Shown piece after piece: positions 1 through 8,759 of a stretch of 64,000 bases of DNA. Under the pieces are notes generated by a model. It saw only the letters and a program-made list of their open reading frames with translations. It searched no databases and was not told the DNA's origin. Within the stretch, counting starts at the first letter, position 1. Every line of letters begins with the position of its first letter. The DNA comes from Thermovirga lienii DSM 17291. GTDB taxonomy: Bacteria; Synergistota; Synergistia; Synergistales; Thermovirgaceae. The stretch lies in NCBI GenBank assembly GCA_000233775.1, contig CP003096.1, positions 1,700,501 to 1,764,500 of the forward strand. The letters are read 5' to 3'. The position numbers were made by a program, and so were the translations under genes.

Positions 1-974
1 AGTCCCAAAAGGCCATGGAAGCTTCAATGGCTCAAAAGTATGCTGCCTCTTGCCAACTCGAAAGGAAAAGGCAGGAGATCGTTTACTTGGTCAAACAGGC
101 CTTTTTTGAAACCCTAAAGGCTGAAAAAGCTCTCGATGTGGCAAATATTAGCATGGCATATTACGAAAAAAATCTAAAACAGGCTAAATCCTATCATGAA
201 GCGGGATTAGCAGCCAAATCCGATGTCACCTCTGCCCAGGTAGACCTAAGCCAAGCGAAGATGGAGCTAATAGAAGCTCAAAGTAACTTCAAAGAAGCGA
301 TGGCAAACCTACAAAACGTCCTTGGAATCCAATCACCTCTCAGCGAAATGGAAATAAAAGATTCAGTCCAAGGGAAAGAACTCTCTTCTCTATTGATCTC
401 CAATGAGACCAAAACAATCACACAAGTCATAGAAAACAGACCGGACATAGTTGCCCAAAAGCACTACATTGAGGCAGCAAAACACAATCTAGATCTTCAG
501 GCTCGATCCAACAACATTTCCCTCTCTGCTTATGCCGATTATGGCTTGGACCTTTCTGGAGAAGACCAAGAAGACTACAGTCTAGGAGTAGAACTTTCTG
601 CGACCCTCTGGGACGGAGGGACTCTATCAGGAAAAATCAAAGAGGCAAGGGGGGAACTAGAGTCCGCAATAGCTTCCTACAGAAGTCAGGTAAATTCAGC
701 CTTACTGGAGATAAAAACTTCCTTGTTGGAGCTCGAGGAAGAAAGGCACAACGTGGAGCTTACCAGCCTATTGGTAGAACAGGCCAAGGAAAACCTGGAT
801 TTGGCCTTGGGAAGGTACAAAGCCGAAGTTGGAAGTTCGTTGGAAGTAAGCAAGGCCTTGAAAGATTACCATGAGGCCCTAAAGGAACACAATGAGGCCA
901 TATATAACCTTCGCATAGCTGAAGCGCAGTTGGAATACGCAGCAGGGTTGTGGAAAGGAGCAAATTCAAAATGA
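1..974 (+). CDS. TolC-family outer-membrane efflux protein, 3' part
   Basis: The reading frame is open to the left edge, so this is the C-terminal part (at least 319 residues; full-length TolC proteins are usually 400-480). It is helical and rich in Ala, Glu, Lys and Leu, with repeats of the type 'A..NL..A..RY.AG..S..D...A', as in the TolC/OEP coiled-coil barrel. By family it is the trimeric outer-membrane exit duct of a tripartite efflux pump. The stop overlaps the next start as ATGA, so it is cotranscribed with the adaptor, ATPase and permease that follow, which together form a MacAB-TolC-like pump. Its presence argues for a diderm envelope. The substrate is unknown. Confidence 0.85.
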   Translation, partial: SQKAMEASMAQKYAASCQLERKRQEIVYLVKQAFFETLKAEKALDVANISMAYYEKNLKQAKSYHEAGLAAKSDVTSAQVDLSQAKMELIEAQSNFKEAMANLQNVLGIQSPLSEMEIKDSVQGKELSSLLISNETKTITQVIENRPDIVAQKHYIEAAKHNLDLQARSNNISLSAYADYGLDLSGEDQEDYSLGVELSATLWDGGTLSGKIKEARGELESAIASYRSQVNSALLEIKTSLLELEEERHNVELTSLLVEQAKENLDLALGRYKAEVGSSLEVSKALKDYHEALKEHNEAIYNLRIAEAQLEYAAGLWKGANSK

Positions 975-2155
975 AAAAAAAGCTATTTTTTTGTGGAACT
1001 TTTATAGTGATTGCAACGATCACGTTGGTTTTTGGGAGTTTTATCAAGGCATCTGACAAAAAAGAAACCTCCTACATTACAGCCACTGTAACCCGAGGCG
1101 ACATAATCCAAAGGGTATCCGCAACCGGCACACTGCAAGCTATTAATACGGTCGAGGTCGGAAGTCAAATATCGGGCACCATAGAGAAAATCTTTGTAGA
1201 CTACAACTCCACCGTCAAGGCAGGACAAGTTCTTGCGCAAATAGATCCTTCAACCTTGGAGGCCGCAGTTTTGGAAGCTCAGGCTACACTTGATTCAGCT
1301 GTGGCTGCGCTGACTGAGGCCGAAGCGAAGGATGCTTTGGCCAGAAAAAATTACGAGCGAAAAAAGAAACTCCTGGAGCAAGATTTTATCGCACAGAGTG
1401 ACGTCGACGAGACATATGCAGAATGGCAAAGTGCAAAGGCTGCAGTAGCGTCAGCCAAAGCGAGCATAAAAGGGGCAAAAGCCGCCCTTGAAAAAGCAAA
1501 GAGGAACTTAACCTATGCAACTATAAAATCCCCGGTCAGCGGAGTGGTAATAGATAAGGCAGTAAGTGAAGGCCAAACCGTGGCTGCAAGTCTTGAAGCC
1601 CCTACCCTTTTCACTATAGCAGAAGACTTGACTAACATGCAGGTTGAGGTAACCGTGGATGAGGCGGACATAGGTCAAGTAAAGGAAGGACAGATTGCGA
1701 AGTTCTTCGTGGACTCCTTCCCTGAGGAGACATACTTCGGGAAAGTTCGTCAGATTCGTCTATCTCCAACAGAAGAAGAAAACGTGGTGACCTATACCGT
1801 GATAGTAGATGTACAAAACCCACAACTCAAACTGCTGCCAGGAATGACAGCTAATGTGACCATAGAAATAGCATCCGCAAAGAACGTACTTAAGGTCCCT
1901 TCTGCCGCCTTAACTTTTTCCCCTCAAGACTCACAAAACAACACAACTTTGAGCACCTACACAATCGAACCTAGTCACGTGATATGGGTGCTTGATGAAG
2001 GAAAGCCTAAACCCATCAAAGTAAATGTGGGCTTAAGCGACGGCAATTTCACGGAGATAACGGGAGACGTGGAAGAAGGACAAATAGTCATACTGAGCTC
2101 TTCTGCAACTTCAACAACGTCTAACAAAAGAACACCTATGAGGTTTTTCCCATGA
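971..2155 (+). CDS. MacA-like periplasmic adaptor (HlyD family) of an ABC efflux pump
   Basis: I chose the ATG at 971 over the GTG at 950: it follows AAGGAG at 10 nt, overlaps the upstream stop as ATGA, and gives an N-terminal membrane anchor (MKKKLFFCGTFIVIATITLV). The protein is about 394 residues. A barrel-sandwich part (around residues 45-90, 'GTLQAINTVEVGSQISGTI'), a coiled-coil hairpin (about 90-170), the second lipoyl half ('TYATIKSPVSGVVIDKAVSEGQ') and beta-barrel/membrane-proximal domains follow in the usual MacA order. Members of the family link the inner-membrane MacB to TolC. The pump substrate (macrolide, peptide, lipid) cannot be read from the sequence. Confidence 0.9.
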   Translation: MKKKLFFCGTFIVIATITLVFGSFIKASDKKETSYITATVTRGDIIQRVSATGTLQAINTVEVGSQISGTIEKIFVDYNSTVKAGQVLAQIDPSTLEAAVLEAQATLDSAVAALTEAEAKDALARKNYERKKKLLEQDFIAQSDVDETYAEWQSAKAAVASAKASIKGAKAALEKAKRNLTYATIKSPVSGVVIDKAVSEGQTVAASLEAPTLFTIAEDLTNMQVEVTVDEADIGQVKEGQIAKFFVDSFPEETYFGKVRQIRLSPTEEENVVTYTVIVDVQNPQLKLLPGMTANVTIEIASAKNVLKVPSAALTFSPQDSQNNTTLSTYTIEPSHVIWVLDEGKPKPIKVNVGLSDGNFTEITGDVEEGQIVILSSSATSTTSNKRTPMRFFP

Positions 2156-2856
2156 AAAAAAACATCATAGCGCTTCACAAAATAACTAAGATTTATCGTA
2201 TGGGTGAATTTAAAGTACACGCATTAAAAGGAATAGACCTAAAGGTCGCAGAGGGTGAATTCATCGCCGTGATGGGTCCCTCAGGATCTGGAAAATCCAC
2301 CTTGATGAGTATCTTGGGATGTTTGGACGTGCCGACTTCCGGAGAATATGTGCTCGATGGGAAGGAAGTCAGTAAATTGAGCAAGGATCAGCTGGCGTGC
2401 GTTCGAAACGCCAAAATAGGCTTTGTGTTCCAGAACTTTAACTTGCTTCCGCAGATGTCTGCCATAGAAAACGTGGAGCTTCCCATGATGTATAAAGGAA
2501 TCAAAAAACCATTACGTACTAAAATCGCAAGAGATTGCCTCGCCATGGTGGGGTTACACGGCAGAGAGCACCACAAGCCCACTCAATTGTCGGGAGGGCA
2601 AAGGCAGCGTGTAGCAATAGCAAGGGCCTTGGCCAATAATCCGTCGATCATACTGGCAGACGAACCTACGGGCAATCTGGACAGCGCAGTCAGTCACGAA
2701 ATAATGGAGCTTTTTTCCAGGCTCAACGACGAGGCCAAAGTAACCATAATATTAGTAACCCACGAGCATGACATCGCTTCCTTCGCCAAAAGAACCATAA
2801 CGTTAAGAGATGGAATCATTCTATCGGGGGAGACTGAAAATGATACATCCATTTGA
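2152..2856 (+). CDS. ABC transporter ATP-binding protein, MacB/LolD type
   Basis: 234 residues, the usual size for a LolD/MacB-type ATPase. Visible motifs are Walker [10 protein letters not shown] (about residue 42), Q-loop '[14 protein letters not shown]', signature LSGGQRQR, Walker B '[13 protein letters not shown]' and the H-loop 'LVTHEHD'. The start overlaps the adaptor stop (ATGA) and the end overlaps the permease start by 17 bp, so translation is probably coupled. It should energise the FtsX-type permease that follows. Here ATPase and permease are separate genes, unlike fused E. coli MacB. Confidence 0.93.
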   Translation: MKKNIIALHKITKIYRMGEFKVHALKGIDLKVAEGEFIAVMGPSGSGKSTLMSILGCLDVPTSGEYVLDGKEVSKLSKDQLACVRNAKIGFVFQNFNLLPQMSAIENVELPMMYKGIKKPLRTKIARDCLAMVGLHGREHHKPTQLSGGQRQRVAIARALANNPSIILADEPTGNLDSAVSHEIMELFSRLNDEAKVTIILVTHEHDIASFAKRTITLRDGIILSGETENDTSI

Positions 2857-4069
2857 AATAATGAGAGCTTCCATACGATCCATAGGAGCAAATAAATTAA
2901 GAACATCCCTGACCGGACTTGGAATCATGATAGGAGTTGCCGCCGTAATAATAATGGTTTCCCTGGGCTATGGAGCCAGTAAGAGGGTAAGTGACACCTT
3001 TTCCAACATGGGCACCAACCTATTGGTCGTATTCCCGGGTTCTGCGCGAAGCGGCGGAGTCCGCCTAGGTTCCTCGACCAAACCAACCTTAACTTTGAGC
3101 GATTGGAAGGCCATCTTGGAGAATTGCACATCGATAGAGGACGCTGCACCCGAGGTCAGGGGCTCCGCCCAGGTAGTTTTTGGAAACTCCAACTGGAACA
3201 CGACAATCAGTGGGACAACGAACTCCATTTTGAATATAAGAAATTGGCACCTTTCTGAAGGTAGAACTTTCACCGATTCGGATTTGAGAAGTAGCGCAAA
3301 GGTCTGCATAATAGGCGAAACGGTAACAAAGGAGCTATTCGGAACATTGAACCCCATAGGCAGAACCATCAGGATAAATAAGATCCCCGTGCTCGTAATC
3401 GGTCTGCTGGAACCTAAGGGAAGCACCGGAATGGGCCAAGACCAGGACGACATCGTATTTGTACCCATAACCACAGCTCAAAAAAGGCTCTTTCCATCCC
3501 CCTTTCCGCAAAACGTGGACGCCATACTTGTAAAAGCTAAAGGAGCAGAATTTATTGACTCAGCAGAGCATGAGGTAGAACAACTACTAATAAAAAGACA
3601 TAAGATCAAAGACCCTTCCCAAAAGGATTTCAATATTCGCAACCTGCAGGAATTCATGGATGCCGCCGAGGAATCTACAAAGACCATGTCTTTATTGCTG
3701 GCTTCAGTGGCTTCGGTATCTCTGATGGTTGGAGGTATAGGCATAATGAACATAATGCTCGTTACCGTTACCGAAAGAACTAGAGAGATCGGAATAAGAA
3801 TGGCCATAGGGGCCCGAACCTCGGACATCTTGGCTCAATTTCTACTGGAGGCCATCTTCGTCTCCTTGATCGGAGGAACCTTGGGGATTATTACGGGCTG
3901 CCTAGGGTCCATAGTGGTGTCCCACTTCACATCCTGGCCTGCCGTTTTATCGATAAAATCCATCTTCCTGGCATTAAGCTTCTCTGTTTCTGTAGGGGTT
4001 TTGTTCGGCTTTTTCCCCGCTTGGAAGGCCTCGTCCCTAAACCCTATAGATGCTCTAAGACACGAATGA
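2840..4069 (+). CDS. MacB-like ABC permease (FtsX family)
   Basis: About 409 residues from the ATG at 2840, which follows a GGGGGAG ribosome site; an in-frame ATG at 2810 lies deep in the ATPase gene and has no such site. One N-terminal membrane helix ('LRTSLTGLGIMIGVAAVIIMVSLG') is followed by a MacB-type periplasmic core domain of roughly 220 residues and three C-terminal helices with the FtsX signature ('IGIMNIMLVTVTERTREIGIRMAIGA'). By family this is a mechanotransmission permease driving TolC-dependent efflux. It ends the four-gene efflux operon. Confidence 0.92.
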   Translation: MIHPFEIMRASIRSIGANKLRTSLTGLGIMIGVAAVIIMVSLGYGASKRVSDTFSNMGTNLLVVFPGSARSGGVRLGSSTKPTLTLSDWKAILENCTSIEDAAPEVRGSAQVVFGNSNWNTTISGTTNSILNIRNWHLSEGRTFTDSDLRSSAKVCIIGETVTKELFGTLNPIGRTIRINKIPVLVIGLLEPKGSTGMGQDQDDIVFVPITTAQKRLFPSPFPQNVDAILVKAKGAEFIDSAEHEVEQLLIKRHKIKDPSQKDFNIRNLQEFMDAAEESTKTMSLLLASVASVSLMVGGIGIMNIMLVTVTERTREIGIRMAIGARTSDILAQFLLEAIFVSLIGGTLGIITGCLGSIVVSHFTSWPAVLSIKSIFLALSFSVSVGVLFGFFPAWKASSLNPIDALRHE

Positions 4070-4085
4070 ACACCCTATTTAAGTC

Positions 4086-4157
4086 CCACGTTGACGCCAT
4101 CCCCTTCCGGTGGTATTATCTTTTCGCAATCTAGTAACACGCGCGTGTGCAACGTGG
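4086..4157 (+). promoter_or_regulatory. Leader with inverted repeats in front of the nickel/cobalt importer
   Basis: Two structures lie between the efflux operon and the importer. CCACGTTG at 4086-4093 is the exact complement of CAACGTGG at 4150-4157, whose last bases run into the GGAGG ribosome site of the next gene (4156-4160). A perfect 12-bp palindrome, ACACGCGCGTGT, sits at 4137-4148. They could be an operator for a metal-responsive repressor or an RNA fold hiding the ribosome site. It does not match the NikR operator or the NiCo riboswitch consensus that I know. Confidence 0.35.
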
Positions 4158-4169
4158 AGGGGATCGAAG

Positions 4170-4958
4170 ATGAAAAGGTTTTCTTTTTCCATATTTGTGA
4201 TTGTAGTAACGACATTTATTCTAAGCATGTGCGGGGTAGCTTTGGCCCACTTCCAGGTCATCAAACCCCAGGATAACATAGTGGAGCAAAAAGAGGACGC
4301 CACTATAGAGATCAAGCTGCTTTTCACCCATCCTTTTGAGCAAAAGCCCATGAACATGAAGAAGCCCGAAGAGTTCGGGGTCGTTGTGCGAGGTCAAAAA
4401 ACGGACCTTTTGAATACGCTCAAAAGTTACGAAGCTGCTCCGAAAGCTACCGCCTGGAAGACTCTCTACTCTATAAAGCGCCCAGGAGATCACATATTCT
4501 ATGTTTCACCCGCACCCTATTGGGAAGAAGCAGAGGAAAAATACATAATCCACTACACTAAAACCGTGGTAAACGCCTTTGGCATGGAAGATGCATGGGA
4601 CAAGCCGGTAGGCTTGAGGGCCGAGGTCATCCCCCTTACGAGGCCCTACGGTCTTTGGGCAGGCAACGTCTTCCAAGGCAAGGTAATAGTGGACGGCAAA
4701 CCTGCAGCGGGAGCCGATGTGGAGGTTGAGTACTATAACACGGATTCCAAGGTAAAAGCACCGAAGGAACCCTACATCACTCAGGTTATAAAGACCGACG
4801 AAAGGGGCGTTTTCACTTACGCCATACCTTGGGCAGGTTGGTGGGGATTTGCTGCCCTAACAGATGCCCCTGAAACCATGAAGTCTCCTTCGGGCCAAGA
4901 TGCGCCAATAGAGATAGGAGCCCTAATCTGGGTATATGCAGAGAAAGCGGAGATGTAA
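4170..4958 (+). CDS. nikK: Extracytoplasmic DUF4198 protein of nickel/cobalt ECF importer (NikK-like)
   Basis: About 262 residues from the ATG at 4170, nine bases after GGAGG; the longer GTG frame from 4110 has no ribosome site. A signal peptide ends '...GVALA' and the mature protein begins HFQVIKP. An N-terminal His next to the cleavage site is typical of NikK/NikL-type accessory proteins and of DUF4198, which end in a beta-sandwich ('[26 protein letters not shown]'). It is followed directly by cbiM-type, nikL-like, nikQ and nikO genes, so it probably binds or delivers Ni2+ or Co2+ to the importer. Choice of metal is inferred from gene order. Confidence 0.75.
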   Translation: MKRFSFSIFVIVVTTFILSMCGVALAHFQVIKPQDNIVEQKEDATIEIKLLFTHPFEQKPMNMKKPEEFGVVVRGQKTDLLNTLKSYEAAPKATAWKTLYSIKRPGDHIFYVSPAPYWEEAEEKYIIHYTKTVVNAFGMEDAWDKPVGLRAEVIPLTRPYGLWAGNVFQGKVIVDGKPAAGADVEVEYYNTDSKVKAPKEPYITQVIKTDERGVFTYAIPWAGWWGFAALTDAPETMKSPSGQDAPIEIGALIWVYAEKAEM

Positions 4959-4963
4959 TTGTA

Positions 4964-5557
4964 ATGCACATCGCTGAAGGTGTACTATCCTGGCCTGTTT
5001 TAGTTTCTGGTGCCGCTATCGCCACCGCGGGAACGGCGTATGGAATAAAAAAGCTCTCCTTTGAGACGATCCCACGCTGTGGGATCGTCTCCGCCGCCTT
5101 ATTCGTCGCTTCCTTGATACACGTCAATCTCGGAGCTTCAAGCGTTCACCTCATCCTCGGAGGCTTGGGGGGAATTCTGCTGGGCTGGTCCCTCTTTCCC
5201 GCCTTCCTGGTGGCCCTGTTCTTGCAGGCGGTGCTGTTTCAATTTGGAGGCCTTGTAGTCCTAGGGGTAAACGTCACCAACATGGCTCTTTCCGGCGTAT
5301 TGGCTGGCTTTGTAGGACGAGCTCTTTTAAAACGTCTGAAAAGGCCCTTTTTATGCGGCGCAATCTCTGGTGCCCTTGGTGTCTTCGGAGCTGCGGTATT
5401 CGTAGCGGCCTCACTGGCTTTTAGCGGAGAAGCTTTCAGGGCCTCAGCGGTGCTTCTGATTGGTGCCCATTTACCAGTGGCGATAATCGAAGGCATAATA
5501 ACCGGTTTCATAGTTTCTTTCCTATCCAAGACGGACAAGAATTTCCTGGAGGTATGA
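4964..5557 (+). CDS. cbiM: CbiM/NikM-type substrate-specific membrane component of ECF nickel/cobalt transporter
   Basis: 197 residues, starting MHIAEGVLSWPVL. The MHIxEG N-terminus is the hallmark of CbiM/NikM, in which the free amino group, His2 and nearby His coordinate Ni2+ or Co2+ after removal of no more than the formyl group. About six membrane helices follow. The gene starts five bases after the NikK-like stop and is followed after one base by the NikL-like gene. It forms the S component of an energy-coupling-factor importer with the T and A components downstream. Confidence 0.92.
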   Translation: MHIAEGVLSWPVLVSGAAIATAGTAYGIKKLSFETIPRCGIVSAALFVASLIHVNLGASSVHLILGGLGGILLGWSLFPAFLVALFLQAVLFQFGGLVVLGVNVTNMALSGVLAGFVGRALLKRLKRPFLCGAISGALGVFGAAVFVAASLAFSGEAFRASAVLLIGAHLPVAIIEGIITGFIVSFLSKTDKNFLEV

Positions 5558-5558
5558 C

Positions 5559-6161
5559 ATGAAAGGCAAAAGACTAACGTTAACCCTTTTGTTTTGTGGC
5601 ATCCTTTGTCTGGTATTTTTAGCGGGAGCACCTACTGCCCTTGCTCACCGTCTGAACGTCTTCGTTTTACTTGAAGGAGATTGTATCAACGGAGAGGCTT
5701 ATTTCAACGATGGAAGCCCCGCTAAAGATTCGAAAGTTCTGATAAAAAACTCCACAGGGCATGTTTTGGCAGAAGGCAAAACCAATGAAAATGGGCAGTT
5801 CAGTTTAAAGCTGTCCTCACCTCCTACAGAGGCCGTAACGGTGATAGTTGAAGGAGGAGTTGGACACAGGGGGGAAACCACAGTAGAATCTCCGAAGAAT
5901 GGCAAAAAGCTCACTACTACCACCAAGGTGGGTTCAGAAACCCCCGAAAAAACTACAGTACAGGACGTTCCTTCTGCAGCAATAGAAGAAATAATCAAGA
6001 ATGCTGTCAAAGAAGAGATGGAACCTATAAGAAACGAGCTTATCAAAATGAACATGGAGCTTTCGAAACCTAAAGTTACAGAGATCTTAGGAGGTATAGG
6101 ATACATAGTGGGCTTGTTCGGTGTAGCTTTCTGGGTTAAGGGGAGAAGCAAAAATGGCTAA
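5559..6161 (+). CDS. nikL: NikL/CbiN-like accessory protein of nickel/cobalt ECF importer
   Basis: 200 residues: a signal peptide ending 'PTALA', mature N-terminus HRLNVFVLLEG, a carboxypeptidase-regulatory-like beta-sandwich of about 80 residues ('GEAYFNDGSPAKDSKVLIKN'), a helical linker (about 140-170) and a C-terminal membrane helix ('LGGIGYIVGLFGVAFWV'). This layout fits NikL, the two-anchor accessory subunit that replaces CbiN in nikMLQO systems. It overlaps nikQ by eight bases. The 'AH' mature start resembles that of the NikK-like protein, so the two may share metal-binding chemistry. Confidence 0.75.
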   Translation: MKGKRLTLTLLFCGILCLVFLAGAPTALAHRLNVFVLLEGDCINGEAYFNDGSPAKDSKVLIKNSTGHVLAEGKTNENGQFSLKLSSPPTEAVTVIVEGGVGHRGETTVESPKNGKKLTTTTKVGSETPEKTTVQDVPSAAIEEIIKNAVKEEMEPIRNELIKMNMELSKPKVTEILGGIGYIVGLFGVAFWVKGRSKNG

Positions 6162-6915
6162 ACAAATTGATATAGCTCAGGACCCTTCATTATTGAACGG
6201 TTCTTCCTACCTTCACCTCATGGACCCTAGGCTAAAGGTGTTGGCGTCATTCATATTGGCGCTGAGTGTGGCCTTAACGAGAGACTGGGGTTCTCTTGTG
6301 CTGCTATTGGGACTTTCCACACTTTTGGTGTTTTGGAGCCGAATACCTCTGACCAAGGTTATAAGAAGACTTGCCGCCTTTGACAGCGTATTGATTATTC
6401 TATGGCTGACCCTGCCCTTTTCTGCCGGGGGAGAAAAGGTCTACTTAGGGGGAGTGTCCATATACGCCGAGGGGATAAAGTTAGCCCTGGCCATAACCTT
6501 GAGGAGCAACGCAGCCTTTTTGGGCTTTTTGGCCCTTTTGGGAACAACACCAATCCATGAGAACCTGAAGGCACTACGGGCCTTGGGAATACCTCACAAA
6601 CTGGTTTTGCTCTTACATTTCACCTACAGGTATGGACACGTCCTGATGCAAGAAGCCATCAAGGTTCAGCAAGCCATGGCCCTAAGGGGATTTCAACCTG
6701 GATTCAACCTTTTTACTATGAAAACCTATGGCAACTTCGTGGGGGTCATCTTTCTTAAGGCCTTCAAAAGAGCAGAAAGGGTTACTCAAGCAATGGTGTT
6801 AAGAGGGTTTGAAGGTACCTTTCCAGAGCTGGCTGCTCCCAAGAGGATGTCCTTTAAGGAAGTGGCAAGCTGTGCAGTTTTGTGCCTTTTGTTTTGGGGG
6901 TGCACACTAGTATGA
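6154..6915 (+). CDS. nikQ: ECF transporter T component, CbiQ/NikQ type
   Basis: 253 residues with about five or six membrane helices. The two Ala-Arg-Gly coupling motifs of EcfT proteins are visible as 'AMALRGFQPG' (about residue 174) and 'AMVLRGFEGT' (about residue 213); these contact the ATPase subunits. N-terminal 'LHLMDPRLKVLASF' is typical of CbiQ. It overlaps the preceding NikL-like gene and its stop overlaps the nikO start (ATGA). Confidence 0.92.
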   Translation: MAKQIDIAQDPSLLNGSSYLHLMDPRLKVLASFILALSVALTRDWGSLVLLLGLSTLLVFWSRIPLTKVIRRLAAFDSVLIILWLTLPFSAGGEKVYLGGVSIYAEGIKLALAITLRSNAAFLGFLALLGTTPIHENLKALRALGIPHKLVLLLHFTYRYGHVLMQEAIKVQQAMALRGFQPGFNLFTMKTYGNFVGVIFLKAFKRAERVTQAMVLRGFEGTFPELAAPKRMSFKEVASCAVLCLLFWGCTLV

Positions 6916-7589
6916 AGGAACTTCTAGAGCTGCAGAACGTGGTCTTCTCCTACCCCGGGGAGAAAAAGGTCTTGCAAGGTATAAACCTTTCCGTGAAACC
7001 TGGAGAAAAGATAGCTATAATCGGCAAGAACGGCTCCGGCAAAACCACTTTGTTCAACGTGATAATGGGGCTTCTTAAACCCACGGAAGGCAAGATACTA
7101 TTTATGGGCAAAGACATAGAAGACAAGCAAAGTCTTACCTTCCTCAGGCGAAAGGTAGGTTTTCTCTTTCAGGATCCGGAGAACCAGCTTTTCTGCCCCA
7201 CGCTGCTGGAAGACGTAGCCTTTGGTCCTTTAAACATGGGGCTTCCCCCCACAAAGGCTAAAGAAGTAGCCCTTGAGACCTTGGAACTGGTTGGATTGAC
7301 CTCGCTGGCAAGCGCTCCCCCCTACTCACTTTCAGAAGGGCAAAAAAAGATGGGGGCATTGGCCGCCATACTGGCCATGGACCCCGACTTACTGCTGCTG
7401 GACGAACCCACAAGTGGATTAGATGAAACATCCCAATCCAAGTTGGAAAAAATCCTCTCTGAATCGGAGAAAGCCATGCTTATCGCCTCACACGATATGT
7501 CCTTCCTAGCCGAGCACGCATCCAAAAGTTTCGCCCTGTCGAATGGCACATTGACCCCTTATGATTTAGGGGCCCGTACCGATGCTTAA
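6912..7589 (+). CDS. nikO: ECF transporter ATP-binding protein, CbiO/NikO type
   Basis: About 225 residues from the ATG at 6912, which overlaps the nikQ stop and follows a GGGGG run; the TTG at 6882 is inside nikQ. Walker A is GKNGSGKTT (about residue 37), Q-loop 'FLFQDPENQLFCPT' (the ENQ typical of ECF ATPases), signature LSEGQKKMG with Glu in place of the usual second Gly, Walker B 'LLLLDEPTSGLD', H-loop 'IASHDMSFL'. Only one ATPase gene is present, so it probably works as a homodimer. The 3' end overlaps the convergent gene by 24 bp. Confidence 0.92.
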   Translation: MKELLELQNVVFSYPGEKKVLQGINLSVKPGEKIAIIGKNGSGKTTLFNVIMGLLKPTEGKILFMGKDIEDKQSLTFLRRKVGFLFQDPENQLFCPTLLEDVAFGPLNMGLPPTKAKEVALETLELVGLTSLASAPPYSLSEGQKKMGALAAILAMDPDLLLLDEPTSGLDETSQSKLEKILSESEKAMLIASHDMSFLAEHASKSFALSNGTLTPYDLGARTDA

Positions 7590-8450
7590 GATCCTAACTT
7601 TCCCGTCGCTACCCTTAACTAAATAAATAAAATAGGTGGCCGCCCCGGAAAAACCCAAAGACTGGCGCTTGTCCTTGTAATCAGCCTTCAAGGTGACTTG
7701 AAAACATCTTATCCCCAGCATAGCCAACTCCCTGTCAGGTACAGGGACCTCTTTCAGATTGACCAGGTTAGTACTTTTTATATTCTTTATTTCGTTCAAC
7801 CACTGATAGTAATCCTGCCTTGTTCCGAAGGAAACAGAAGAACCATCGACAAAGCTCAATGTCAATTTTTCAGGGAATATAAGCTCAAAAGCTTCCCTGT
7901 ATTTGCCCTCTCCGATCAAATCGTAGTAGCTTTGAATGGCCTGCATAAAGTCATCGTCCGTCTTAGTGACTTTTTCACTATTTTTCCCCTCTCCCTTTAT
8001 GGTGAAATAATCACTCACAACGCTTGTTTTGGGGTCGTCAGCATCGAAAACCATAACTCTTACATTATGGCTTTCTTTCAAACCATAGGAGGTCACAAAT
8101 CCAATAGGTATAGTCCATTCCCAAAGCCCTTTTCTGGCATCTAGAGCGTACTCCCCGTCGCTGAATTCCAAGAGCCCCCTGTCCTTTCCTCCTACAGCGA
8201 CCGCTATAGACACCCTTTCAACTCCTTTAGCTGCCCATTCTATTGGACAAATCTCTCCTTCTTCGTACACAGCACCTGATGCTGGACGTATTATTTCTAT
8301 GCCCTTTTGCTCTGCAGCGCTGCCTGTGCCACAATCGAAAAGAAAAATTAGACATGTCAAACCTAAGAAAATAAATAGAAGCCCCACCCACCGCACTACT
8401 TCTTCGCGCTGCGTCCCTTCCGCCCCTAAGTTTTTTAGGTTATTATGCAC
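7566..8450 (-). CDS. Exported protein of unknown function with N-terminal beta-sandwich and NTF2-like tail
   Basis: About 294 residues from a GTG at 8450, which follows AGGAGG at nine bases; an ATG at 8471 overlaps that ribosome site, and a later GTG would begin right at the hydrophobic segment, so the start is uncertain. A signal or anchor segment ('RWVGLLFIFLGLTCLIFLF') is followed by 'IEIIRPASGAVYEEGEICPIEWAAKGVERVSIAV', which resembles the Ser-Thr-rich/KNH-like beta-sandwich. A C-terminal part ('FMQAIQSYYDLIGEGKYREAFELIFP') looks like an NTF2/SnoaL-type cone domain. No catalytic motif is seen. It converges on nikO and is otherwise isolated. Confidence 0.65.
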   Translation of the reverse strand: MHNNLKNLGAEGTQREEVVRWVGLLFIFLGLTCLIFLFDCGTGSAAEQKGIEIIRPASGAVYEEGEICPIEWAAKGVERVSIAVAVGGKDRGLLEFSDGEYALDARKGLWEWTIPIGFVTSYGLKESHNVRVMVFDADDPKTSVVSDYFTIKGEGKNSEKVTKTDDDFMQAIQSYYDLIGEGKYREAFELIFPEKLTLSFVDGSSVSFGTRQDYYQWLNEIKNIKSTNLVNLKEVPVPDRELAMLGIRCFQVTLKADYKDKRQSLGFSGAATYFIYLVKGSDGKVRILSIGTGP

Positions 8451-8535
8451 GGGTCCGCACCTCCTATTCATCTCGACTAATAGCTACCAGTTTAATTATA
8501 TCAACTTCGCCATGGCTGTTTTTTGGCAAAAGCAT

Positions 8536-8564
8536 TTGCAAAGTTCTTGAGTTTTTGCTATAGT
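8536..8564 (+). promoter_or_regulatory. Predicted sigma-70-type promoter of the trpB leader
   Basis: TTGCAA at 8536-8541 and TATAGT at 8559-8564 are separated by 17 bases. Transcription would begin near 8571, just ahead of the AAGGAG ribosome site of the leader peptide, as expected for an attenuated operon. Confidence 0.55.
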
Positions 8565-8591
8565 CTCCTTCAAATAAGGAGATGAGCCTAG

Positions 8592-8651
8592 ATGAGAAAG
8601 ATTCTAAGAAACACTAGCTACTCTGAAAGAAACTATTGGTGGTGGCGCTAA
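8592..8651 (+). CDS. trpL: Tryptophan leader peptide with three consecutive Trp codons
   Basis: A 19-codon frame: ATG at 8592, ten bases after AAGGAG (8576-8581), ending ...Asn-Tyr-Trp-Trp-Trp-Arg-stop (TGG TGG TGG CGC TAA, 8637-8651). Three Trp codons in a row just before the stop, at the head of a set of competing hairpins and upstream of trpB, are the classic layout of a ribosome-mediated trp attenuator. The peptide itself needs no function: stalling on the Trp codons when charged tRNA-Trp is scarce would favour the antiterminator. It is too short for ordinary gene callers. Confidence 0.85.
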   Translation: MRKILRNTSYSERNYWWWR

Positions 8652-8759
8652 GGCGCCGCAGCCGTCAGCTTGTAGAAGCGGGGCTGCGGGATGTTACTTG
8701 TCCCCAGCCCCTTAACTTTGGAACTTTAGGGGCTTCCCACGGGGAGCCCCTAATTTTTT
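8644..8759 (+). terminator. trp attenuator: alternative hairpins and intrinsic terminator
   Basis: Competing stems can be drawn by eye. Stem A: CCGCAGCC (8656-8663) with GGCTGCGG (8682-8689). Stem B: GGGGCTG (8680-8686) with CAGCCCC (8705-8711), which shares bases with stem A. Terminator: AGGGGCTTCCC (8728-8738) with GGGAGCCCCT (8742-8751), one bulged T and loop ACG, followed by a run of six T at 8754-8759. AGCCCC (8706-8711) could also pair with GGGGCT (8729-8734) to block the terminator. A small hairpin, GGCGC/GCGCC (8644-8657), overlaps the leader-peptide stop. This is standard material for transcription attenuation. Confidence 0.8.

Noticed and set aside
4110-4169. N-terminal extension of the NikK-like protein from GTG 4110
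   Set aside because: No ribosome site, and it would bury the clear signal peptide that begins at ATG 4170.
8708-8721. The 14-mer CCCCTTAACTTTGG occurs both in the trp leader and in the palindrome after citF (ends at 50098)
   Set aside because: One shared 14-mer is expected by chance in a 64-kb window and the two contexts differ, so no common element is claimed.
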